From contig CAKUKM010000003.1 of assembly GCA_934663595.1 (NCBI GenBank), positions 62,001 to 126,000 of the forward strand: 64,000 nucleotides of DNA, given 5' to 3'. Position numbers and translations under genes: made by a program. The DNA is from an uncultured Clostridia bacterium (GTDB lineage: Bacteria > Bacillota > Clostridia > Christensenellales > Aristaeellaceae). Numbering within the stretch: the first letter of the stretch is position 1; each line of letters starts with the position of its first letter. The notes beneath the pieces were generated by a model. The model had not been told where the DNA came from, did no database searches, and saw only the letters and a list, made by a program, of their open reading frames with translations. Below are positions 57,728 through 64,000 of this stretch, one piece after another.

Positions 57728-57868
57728 TGTTACTTCCTCCCAAACTTGTTGTGATGAACGCTGCGGTTCTTTCCGCGAATGGACATGGGCGACTCTGAAT
57801 CGCGCGGAAACGCTCGATCCGGAGACACGGAGCCCTCGCGGCAAAACCCCATGCCCATGGATACTATC
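57728..57868 (-). other. Leader of the cooS operon
   Basis: About 135 nt of transcribed leader between the promoter and TTG 57727. It has complementary CATGGGC (57784-57790 region) and GCCCATG (57852-57858 region) segments that could pair to form a long stem. It is the main part of a 363-bp gap (57728-58090) that otherwise holds only the two divergent promoters and a 10-bp CCCCCGGGGG palindrome at 57906-57915. Confidence 0.4.
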
Positions 57869-57897
57869 ATTTTATCAAATGAATGCTTTAAAGTCAA
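57869..57897 (-). promoter_or_regulatory. Promoter of cooS-cooC-acsB
   Basis: Minus strand TTGACT (57892-57897), 17 bp, TAAAAT (57869-57874). A CCCCCGGGGG palindrome lies 8 bp upstream of the -35 and could be an operator. Confidence 0.7.
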
Positions 57898-58028
57898 TGG
57901 CAAATCCCCCGGGGGAGGAAATGTCAGCGAAAGAAGTTTGCTCTTTTTTTGTAAAAATTCGGATATAAATCTGACGAAAATAGTCGGATTTGCGCGATTT
58001 TCGCGCGAATTTTGACCTTCCACGCGTC

Positions 58029-58057
58029 TTGACGGCGAACGGCGCGCATGCTATGAT
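58029..58057 (+). promoter_or_regulatory. Promoter of the DUF218 gene
   Basis: TTGACG (58029-58034), 17 bp, TATGAT (58052-58057). Confidence 0.7.
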
Positions 58058-58090
58058 AAGGGCAAATCGATCCGGGAAAAAGGAGTCTAC

Positions 58091-58834
58091 ATGCGAAAGA
58101 CGCTTACGATTCTCTATGCGCTGCTGGCGATTGCCTGCGCGGGATATTATGTTTTGATCGGCGTTTCGGCGCGATTCGGGCTCAGCATGAGCGCGATCTG
58201 GCTCGCGCTTTCGGCGGTATTTGCCCTTGCGGCGGCGCTGAACGCGTGGAAAAAAACGCCGAGATGGCTGCGCATTGCGATGCGCGAGATATTTGCAATC
58301 GGCCTTGCGGCGCTGATCGCGCTGGAGGCGATGGTGTTCTCCGGCATGCGCGCGCAGCCCGAGGGCAATGTCGATTATCTGATCGTTCTGGGCGCGCGCG
58401 TGGAGCAGGACGGCCCGAGCCCGGCGCTTCGGCGGCGGCTGAACGCGGCGCTGGAATATTTGAACCTGCATCCGGAAACGAAGGTCGTCGCCTCCGGCGG
58501 TCAGGGCGCGGACGAGCCGGTCAGCGAGGCCGAATGCATCCGCAGCGAGCTGGTCGCGGCCGGAATCGAGGAATCGCGCATTATCCTCGAGGATCAATCG
58601 ACCACGACGGCGGAAAACCTGCGCTATTCGCTTGAAAAGATCGGCGATCCGAATGCGTCGGCCGCGATTTGCACGAACAATTTCCATGTCTGGCGGGCCG
58701 TGCATCTGGCGAAAAAGGCCGGCTTTGCAAACGTATCGGGCCTGGCGGCGAAGTATACGGGGCACACGCTGTTTCACTATATGACGCGCGAGGCGATCTG
58801 CATCGTGGTGGAATTCGCGCTGGGAAACTTGTAA
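58091..58834 (+). CDS. YdcF/SanA-like DUF218 membrane protein
   Basis: The 247-aa protein has two or three N-terminal membrane helices (TLTILYALLAIACAGYYVLIGVS, SAIWLALSAVFALAAAL and EIFAIGLAALIALEAMVFSG) and then a DUF218 domain: DYLIVLGARVEQDGPSPALRRRLNAALEYLNLHPETKVVASGGQGADEPVSEAECIRSELVAAGIEESRIILEDQSTTTAENL. The SGGQG and E..ST.T.EN motifs are hallmarks of the YdcF/SanA/ElyC fold, linked to envelope integrity and polymer precursor metabolism. It is divergent from cooS, with its own promoter. Confidence 0.9.
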   Translation: MRKTLTILYALLAIACAGYYVLIGVSARFGLSMSAIWLALSAVFALAAALNAWKKTPRWLRIAMREIFAIGLAALIALEAMVFSGMRAQPEGNVDYLIVLGARVEQDGPSPALRRRLNAALEYLNLHPETKVVASGGQGADEPVSEAECIRSELVAAGIEESRIILEDQSTTTAENLRYSLEKIGDPNASAAICTNNFHVWRAVHLAKKAGFANVSGLAAKYTGHTLFHYMTREAICIVVEFALGNL

Positions 58835-58851
58835 AAAAACGGCGGCGCGTA

Positions 58852-58880
58852 TTGACAAGGGCCGGGAAAAGTGGTATAGT
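58852..58880 (+). promoter_or_regulatory. Promoter of the T-box/alaA operon
   Basis: Perfect TTGACA (58852-58857), 17 bp, TATAGT (58875-58880). Transcription would start near 58887. Confidence 0.8.
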
Positions 58881-58886
58881 GTCGGC

Positions 58887-59143
58887 AATCTCATATTGGC
58901 AGAGATGGAAAAGAGTAACCGCGTGCGGCTCGTAAAGAGAGGGAACGGGTGGTGCAAGTTCCTCGTGCGGCGCGGCGAAGCGGTTCCGGAGCTTCGAACC
59001 GAATCAAGTAGGCTTCGACGGGCGCTCCCGTTACAGAGTCGCGGCGCGATTGCGCCGGCGGAGTGCAGGCTTTTGCCTGAATCCAGGTGGTAACACGGAT
59101 CAGTACGATTCGCCCTGAGCGTTTGAGCGCTCGGGGCTTTTTT
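58887..59143 (+). promoter_or_regulatory. T-box leader of alaA-pepD (apparent Ala specifier GCG)
   Basis: It has the stem I layout AGAGATGGAAAAGAGTAACC..AAAGAGAGGGAACGGGTGGTGCAAG, then CGAA-GCG-GTTCCGGAGC with GCG (58980-58982) in the same position as the Leu CTC of the leuS leader. The T-box core is AGGTGGTAACACGG and ends in terminator 59112-59121 / 59128-59137 plus T6. The UGGU bulge fits tRNA-Ala discriminator A73. It directly precedes an alanine aminotransferase gene, supporting an alanine signal. Confidence 0.85.
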
Positions 59144-59166
59144 CGTGAAGGCAAGGAGGAAAAAAC

Positions 59167-60381
59167 ATGCGCACCTATGAAAAATCGGTCAAACTCAACA
59201 ACGTTTGCTATGATATCCGCGGCCCGATTATGGACGAGGCGAACCGGATGGCGGCGAACGGCGTGAATATTCTGAAGCTCAATATCGGCAATCCCGCGCC
59301 GTTTCATCTCTTTGCGCCGGATGAAATCGTGGTGGACATGATTTACAATCTCCGCGATACCGAGGGTTATTCGGATTCCAAGGGCCTGTTCTCCGCGCGC
59401 AAGGCGATCATGCAGTATTGCCAGAACAAGCATATCCCGAACGTCGGAATCAACGATATCTACACCGGAAACGGCGCGAGCGAGCTGATTACGATGTGCA
59501 TGCAGGGCCTTTTGAATCCAGGCGACGAAATTCTGGTGCCGTCGCCGGATTATCCGCTGTGGACCGCGTCGGTCACGCTCGCGGGCGGCAAGGCGGTGCA
59601 TTATCTGTGCGACGAGCAGTCGGACTGGAATCCGGATATCGAGGACATGCGCTCGAAGGTCACCGACCGCACGAAGGGCATCGTTGTCATCAACCCGAAC
59701 AACCCCACCGGCGCGCTCTATCCGCGCGAGGTGCTGGAGCAGATCGTTCAGGTGGCGCGCGAGCACGATCTGATTCTGTTCGCCGATGAAATTTACGATC
59801 GGCTGGTGATGGACGGGCTGGAGCATGTCGCGCTCGGCTCGCTCGCGCCGGATCTGATGTGCGTAAACATCAACGGCCTGTCCAAATCGCATCGCGTGGC
59901 GGGCTATCGCTGCGGCTGGATGTGTTTAAGCGGCGATAAATCGCGCTGCAAGGGCTATATCGAGGGGCTGAATCTGCTGTCGACGATGCGCCTGTGCTCG
60001 AACGTGCCCGGCCAAAGCATCATTCAGACCGCGCTGGGCGGCACGCAGAGCGCCGATCAGCTGCTCGTGCCCGGCGGGCGCATCTATGAGCAGCGCGAAT
60101 ACATTTACAACGCCCTGAACAGCATCCCCGGCATTTCCACCACGAAGCCGAAGGCGGCGTTCTATATCTTCCCGAAAATCGATACCAAAAAGTTCAACAT
60201 TTTGGACGACGAGCAGTTCGCGCTCGACCTTCTGAAGGACAAGCACATCCTGGTGACCCATGGCGGCGGCTTCCACTGGAATCAGCCGGATCATTTCAGA
60301 ATCGTGTATCTCCCGGAGGTCGAGGTGCTCAAGGAAGCCTGCGGAAAGCTCGCCGATTTCCTGAAAACCTATCATCAGTAA
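59167..60381 (+). CDS. alaA: Alanine aminotransferase (AlaA/YfbQ type)
   Basis: The 404-aa class I aminotransferase is very close in motif order to E. coli AlaA: EKSVKLNNVCYDIRGPIMDEANRM, LKLNIGNPAPF, SDSKGLFSARKAIMQY, VPSPDYPLWTASVTLAGGKAVHYLCDEQSDWNPD, VVINPNNPTGALY and NGLSKSHRVAGYRCGWM with the PLP Lys in LSK. It transfers amino groups between glutamate and pyruvate to make alanine. GGAGG precedes the ATG. It is controlled by the T-box upstream and followed 13 nt later by a dipeptidase gene in the same transcript. Confidence 0.94.
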   Translation: MRTYEKSVKLNNVCYDIRGPIMDEANRMAANGVNILKLNIGNPAPFHLFAPDEIVVDMIYNLRDTEGYSDSKGLFSARKAIMQYCQNKHIPNVGINDIYTGNGASELITMCMQGLLNPGDEILVPSPDYPLWTASVTLAGGKAVHYLCDEQSDWNPDIEDMRSKVTDRTKGIVVINPNNPTGALYPREVLEQIVQVAREHDLILFADEIYDRLVMDGLEHVALGSLAPDLMCVNINGLSKSHRVAGYRCGWMCLSGDKSRCKGYIEGLNLLSTMRLCSNVPGQSIIQTALGGTQSADQLLVPGGRIYEQREYIYNALNSIPGISTTKPKAAFYIFPKIDTKKFNILDDEQFALDLLKDKHILVTHGGGFHWNQPDHFRIVYLPEVEVLKEACGKLADFLKTYHQ

Positions 60382-60394
60382 GGAGGCAATCAAC

Positions 60395-61855
60395 ATGGCA
60401 TGCACGACAATTCTGGTTGGCAAAAACGCAACCTACGACGGTTCGACCCTGATGGCGCGCAACGAGGATTCCGGCGCGGGCCACTTCTGCGAAAAGCGCT
60501 TTTGCGTGGTGAAGCCCGAGCAGCAGCCGCGGAAGTATGTAAGCGTGATTTCAAAGGTGGAAATCGAACTTCCGGACAATCCGATGCGCTATACCGCAAT
60601 GCCGAACGCGCTGTCGGACGAGGGCGTCTGGGCGGCGGCAGGAATCAACGAGGCGAACGTCGCGATGACGGCGACCGAGACGCTGACGTCGAACCCGCGG
60701 GTGCTCGGCGCGGATCCGCTGGTGGCCGGCGGCATCGGCGAGGAGGATATGGTGACGATCACGCTGCCGTATATCCGTTCCGCGCGCGAGGGCGTGGAGC
60801 GGCTGGGCGCGCTGATTGAGCGGTACGGTACCTACGAAATCAACGGCATCGGCTTTCAGGATGTAAACGAGGTCTGGTGGCTGGAATCGATCGGCGGGCG
60901 GCACTGGATGGCTAAGCGCGTTCCGGACGACGAATATGTCGTCGCGCCGAATCAGCAGGCGATCGATTCGTTTGATTTTGTCGACGCTTACGGCGAAAAG
61001 CGCGATCATCTCTGCGCGCCGGATCTGAAGGACTTCGTGATTCGCAATCATCTCGACCGATCGATGGAGGGCGCTTCCGTCGCCGAAAACAGCTGCTTCG
61101 ACGCGCGCGGCGCGTTCGGCAGCCGCAGCGATTCCGACCATTCCTACAATACGCCCCGCGCGTGGTTCATGCTGCGCTATCTCAGCCCCAATGCATACGA
61201 CTGGCAGGGGAACATGGCGGATTACACGCCGGAATCCGACAATCTGCCGTGGTCGCTTTCGCCCGACCGGAAAATCACCGTCGAGGACGTAAAGTACGTG
61301 CTCTCTTCCTATTATCAGGGCACGCCGTTTAACCCCTACGCGCAGCACGGCGATCCGAATGAGCGCGGCAAATATCGCCCGATCGGCATTAACCGCAACA
61401 ATTTCGTGTCGGTCACGCAGCTTCGCCCCTACGTGCCCGAGGAAATCATGGCCGTGGAATGGATTGCGATGGGCTCGAATGCGTTTAACGAGCTGGTGCC
61501 GGTGTATACGAACGTCGACGTCGCGCCGGAATACCTCGCAACCACCGGAAAGACCCCGTCCACGGACAGCTTTTACTGGACGAACCGCATCATCGGCGCG
61601 CTTGCGGACGCGCACTATGCGCAGTCGATCGCCCATATCGAGCGCTATCAGAGCGGCATGGCGTGCATCGGCCATCAGATGCTCAATCAGTTCGACCGGG
61701 AGTATTCGAACGAGAAAAACGCGCCCGAATATCTCGCGGAATGCAACGGGAAAATCGTCGCCGAAGCGAAAGCGAGAACCGAAAAACTCCTTTCCGACGT
61801 GCTGTTTACCGCGTCCTGCAGCATGAAAAACGGCTTCGCGCGCTCCGATGCGTGA
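60395..61855 (+). CDS. C69-family dipeptidase (PepD)
   Basis: The 486-aa protein is a peptidase family C69 Ntn-hydrolase: MACTTILVGKNATYDGSTLMARNEDSG with the catalytic Cys at residue 3, the GVWAAAGINEANVAMTATET segment and WWLESIGGRHWMAKRVPDDEY. The Cys becomes the N-terminal nucleophile after loss of the two preceding residues. It cleaves dipeptides. It shares the alaA transcript, so the T-box may raise both alanine synthesis and release of amino acids from peptides when tRNA-Ala is uncharged. No signal peptide. The stop overlaps the next gene's promoter. Confidence 0.92.
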   Translation: MACTTILVGKNATYDGSTLMARNEDSGAGHFCEKRFCVVKPEQQPRKYVSVISKVEIELPDNPMRYTAMPNALSDEGVWAAAGINEANVAMTATETLTSNPRVLGADPLVAGGIGEEDMVTITLPYIRSAREGVERLGALIERYGTYEINGIGFQDVNEVWWLESIGGRHWMAKRVPDDEYVVAPNQQAIDSFDFVDAYGEKRDHLCAPDLKDFVIRNHLDRSMEGASVAENSCFDARGAFGSRSDSDHSYNTPRAWFMLRYLSPNAYDWQGNMADYTPESDNLPWSLSPDRKITVEDVKYVLSSYYQGTPFNPYAQHGDPNERGKYRPIGINRNNFVSVTQLRPYVPEEIMAVEWIAMGSNAFNELVPVYTNVDVAPEYLATTGKTPSTDSFYWTNRIIGALADAHYAQSIAHIERYQSGMACIGHQMLNQFDREYSNEKNAPEYLAECNGKIVAEAKARTEKLLSDVLFTASCSMKNGFARSDA

Positions 61856-61884
61856 TTGACGGAAAAACCATTCAATGATACAAT
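61856..61884 (+). promoter_or_regulatory. Promoter of the purine nucleoside phosphorylase gene
   Basis: TTGACG (61856-61861), 17 bp, TACAAT (61879-61884). It begins right after the dipeptidase stop. Confidence 0.7.
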
Positions 61885-61906
61885 AGGGCCATAGGAGGGT
61901 GTTTCT

Positions 61907-62740
61907 ATGGCCTTTGATTTTGCCTTTTTTGAAAAGAGTGCCGAATATGTGCGTTCGCGCGCGCCGTTTCAGCCGGAGATCGCGATCGTGCTCGGCTCGT
62001 GCCTCGGCCCGTTTGCCGATTCGATTGAAAATCCCATGTCGATCGATTATGCCGAGATTCCGAATTTCCTGGTTTCCACCGCGCCCTCGCATGCGGGCAA
62101 GCTGATTTTCGGAACCGTCGGCGGTCGCCGCGTGGTGTGCATGTCCGGCCGCTTTCATTATTATGAGGGCTATGATTTCGAGCAGCTCACGATTCCGGTG
62201 CGGCTATTCAAGCTGCTCGGCGTGAAGGCGACGATTCTCACCAACGCCGCCGGCGCAATCAATACGTCCTATCGCCCGGGCGACGTGATGATCGTGGCCG
62301 ACCACATCAAAATGACCGGTGCAAGCCCGCTTCGCGGCGCGAACGTTTCCGAATTCGGCCCGCGCTTTTTCGATACCACGCGGATGTATACGCCCGAGCT
62401 GCGCGAAATCGCCCGTGAATGCGCGAAAAATTCGGGCCTCGCCGTTCACGAGGGCGTGTATTTCTATTTCACCGGCCCGCAATTTGAAACGCCCGCAGAA
62501 ATTCGCGCGGCGCGCATTCTGGGCGGCGACGCGGCGGGCATGTCCACCGTGACCGAGGCGCTGACCGCCGCGCATTGCGGCATGCCGCTGCTGGCGCTGA
62601 GCGTAATGACCAATATGGCCGCGGGCGTGCTGGACGCGCCGCTTTCGACCGACGAGGTCGACCGCACGGGCGAAAGGATCGCCCATGAATTCAGCGCCTA
62701 TCTCACCGCGATTATTCAGAGAATTGGAGAAGCGATATGA
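61907..62740 (+). CDS. Purine nucleoside phosphorylase (PNP, trimeric type)
   Basis: The 277-aa protein shows the trimeric PNP signature: IAIVLGSCLGPFADS (phosphate site), APSHAGKLIFGTVGGRRVVCMSGRFHYYEGYDF, LTNAAGAINTSYRPGDVMIVADHIKMTG, FTGPQFETPAEIRA and GMSTVTEALTAAHCGMPLLALSVMTNMAAG. The Glu of GPQFETP and the Asn in SVMTNMA select 6-oxopurines, so inosine and guanosine are likely substrates. GGAGG precedes the ATG. Its stop overlaps the deaminase start, so nucleoside salvage is one operon. Confidence 0.94.
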   Translation: MAFDFAFFEKSAEYVRSRAPFQPEIAIVLGSCLGPFADSIENPMSIDYAEIPNFLVSTAPSHAGKLIFGTVGGRRVVCMSGRFHYYEGYDFEQLTIPVRLFKLLGVKATILTNAAGAINTSYRPGDVMIVADHIKMTGASPLRGANVSEFGPRFFDTTRMYTPELREIARECAKNSGLAVHEGVYFYFTGPQFETPAEIRAARILGGDAAGMSTVTEALTAAHCGMPLLALSVMTNMAAGVLDAPLSTDEVDRTGERIAHEFSAYLTAIIQRIGEAI

Positions 62741-64000
62741 GCATACTGTTTGAAAACTGCGCGATTCTCGCCTGGAAGGACGGCGACTTTTTCCCCATCC
62801 GGAACGGCTATCTGGGCGTTGACGGCGACACGATCGACTATATCGGCGCGGAGAAGCCGAATGCGCAATACGATATCGTTCGCGATTATTCGGGACGGCT
62901 GCTGATTCCGGGGCTGATCAACTGCCATTGCCATGCGGCGATGGTGCTGCTGCGCGGCGTGGGCAGCGATCTGCCGCTGCAGGAATGGCTGTTTGACAAG
63001 GTGTTTCCCATCGAGGATCGCCTGACTGCGGAGGACATCACCGCCGGAAACGAGCTGGCGATGATGGAAATGATCGCGACGGGAACCACGTCGTTTTCCG
63101 ACATGTACATGGAGCCCGCGACGCTGGTAAAGTCTAACGAGGAAATCGGTATGAAGGTCAGCCTTTGCACGGCGGTGCAGAGCTTCGATGCAAGTGAGGA
63201 TCCCGCGCAGAGCGACAGCATCGCACGGTCGATTCGCCTGCATCAGAATTACCACAACGTCCAGTCCGGCCGCGTGCGCATCGATTTCGGCGTGCATGCC
63301 GAGTACACCTGCACCGACGCGGTGGCGAAATACTATGCTGATTATGTAAAGACCGTTTCCGGCGCGCGCATGCACATTCACCTTTCCGAAACCGAAAAGG
63401 AGCAGCGCGAATGCATCGAGCGCCACGGCTGCACGCCGGCGGAATGGTTTGAGCGCATGGGCGTTCTGGACGTGCCGACGGGCGCGGCGCACTGCGTGTG
63501 GGTCACGGACGGCGATATCGAAATCCTGAAAAAGCACGGCGTGTCGGCCGTGCACAACCCCACCAGCAACATGAAGCTCGGCAGCGGCTTTGCGCCGATT
63601 CCGCAATTGATCGAGCGGGGAATCAACGTCGCCCTCGGCACCGATGGCGCGGCGAGCAACAACAACCTCAACATGTTCGAGGAAATGCACCTGGCGGCCA
63701 TTCTGCACAACGGCTATCGCCGCGATCCGCTGCTGATGAAGCCGGAGACGGTGCTCAAAATGGCGACCGTCAACGGTGCGCGGCTGCAGGGCCGGGACGA
63801 TACCGGCGCGCTCGAGGTCGGCAAAAAGGCGGATGTGGTCGCCGTCGATTTCCGCGGCAGGGCGCATCTGTATCCGGCGTTTGATCCGATGACCACGCTG
63901 GTCTACGCCGCGCAGGGCTCGGACGTTTCAATGACGATGGTCGACGGCAAAATTCTCTATGAGGACGGCAAATTCATGACGCTGAATCCCGAAAAGGTGA
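62737..64000 (+). CDS. mtaD: 5'-methylthioadenosine/S-adenosylhomocysteine deaminase, 3' end outside window
   Basis: The frame stays open from ATG 62737 to the end of the window (421 codons), so the gene runs past 64000. It is an amidohydrolase of the MtaD/SAH deaminase group: LLIPGLINCHCHAAMVLLRGVGSDLPLQEWL (HxH metal site), DFGVHAEYTCTD, HIHLSETEKEQRECIE, GAAHCVWV, HNPTSNMKLGSGFAPIP and VALGTDGAASNNNLNMFEEM (final metal Asp). It deaminates methylthioadenosine, SAH or adenosine to the inosine form, which the coupled PNP can then cleave. The stop of the PNP gene overlaps its ATG (ATGA). Confidence 0.93.
   Translation, partial: MSILFENCAILAWKDGDFFPIRNGYLGVDGDTIDYIGAEKPNAQYDIVRDYSGRLLIPGLINCHCHAAMVLLRGVGSDLPLQEWLFDKVFPIEDRLTAEDITAGNELAMMEMIATGTTSFSDMYMEPATLVKSNEEIGMKVSLCTAVQSFDASEDPAQSDSIARSIRLHQNYHNVQSGRVRIDFGVHAEYTCTDAVAKYYADYVKTVSGARMHIHLSETEKEQRECIERHGCTPAEWFERMGVLDVPTGAAHCVWVTDGDIEILKKHGVSAVHNPTSNMKLGSGFAPIPQLIERGINVALGTDGAASNNNLNMFEEMHLAAILHNGYRRDPLLMKPETVLKMATVNGARLQGRDDTGALEVGKKADVVAVDFRGRAHLYPAFDPMTTLVYAAQGSDVSMTMVDGKILYEDGKFMTLNPEKV

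Overview
The window is a dense, GC-rich stretch of bacterial chromosome with about 60 genes. I infer a Firmicutes of the class Clostridia, probably an anaerobic gut or rumen lineage such as Christensenellales. The evidence is two T-box leaders, a TPP riboswitch with a ThiT transporter, the ylxM-ffh-rpsP-khpA block, long-form HPF, a clostridial 2[4Fe-4S] ferredoxin, SpoIID and AbrB proteins, and a Ni-CO dehydrogenase/acetyl-CoA synthase cluster. Gaps between genes are short. Many promoters have a clear -35/-10 pair with a 17-bp spacer, often with an extended TG, and many ends carry a hairpin plus T-run. No rRNA, tRNA, insertion sequence, prophage or CRISPR array was seen.

Layout. 1-9.7 kb: a truncated membrane protein; a hypothetical gene behind a folded leader; a NUDIX gene; an AbrB / PLP-lyase / EamA operon; a frameshifted amidohydrolase; small genes; topB; hpf. 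9.7-18.8 kb: an AlkD-like gene; leuS behind a Leu T-box; secG; fba; a polysaccharide deacetylase; the SRP/ribosome block; ferredoxin. 18.9-27.6 kb: a GH3 glycosidase with a sugar isomerase, then a winged-helix regulator with a CydDC-like heterodimeric ABC exporter and a DUF454 protein, with dyad operators between. 27.8-34 kb: two secreted cell-wall proteins (SpoIID with seven SH3-like repeats; four PG-binding repeats with a degenerate NlpC/P60-like end), a methyltransferase, and TPP riboswitch plus thiT. 34-37 kb: LysR, surE, CYTH, NTF2-like and DUF4180 in one run, then a palindrome-rich element. 37.2-43 kb: AraC divergent from a GH4 glycosidase, then a TAXI-type TRAP transporter. 43-51.4 kb: lepA, YcxB-like, hemW, an FGGY kinase, a sigma-like protein with a C-terminal membrane helix, a methyltransferase, an unknown gene and a GNAT gene. 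51.4-57.9 kb (minus strand): cooS-cooC-acsB, 5-formyl-THF cyclo-ligase, NUDIX and thioredoxin. 58-64 kb: a DUF218 protein, a T-box with an apparent Ala specifier before alaA and a C69 dipeptidase, then purine nucleoside phosphorylase and a truncated MtaD/SAH-deaminase gene.

How the parts fit. Glycosidases, isomerase, FGGY kinase and fba point to plant or host glycan use. CooS/AcsB with ferredoxin point to C1/acetyl-CoA metabolism, though the methyl-branch genes are not in the window. Amino-acid supply is wired through tRNA-sensing leaders. The most unusual items are the hairpin element at 36975-37222, the paired dyads upstream of ylxM and of the ABC operon, the folded leader at 931-1003, the alanine T-box on an aminotransferase, ThiT with a secreted acidic N-terminus, and the membrane-anchored sigma-like gene.
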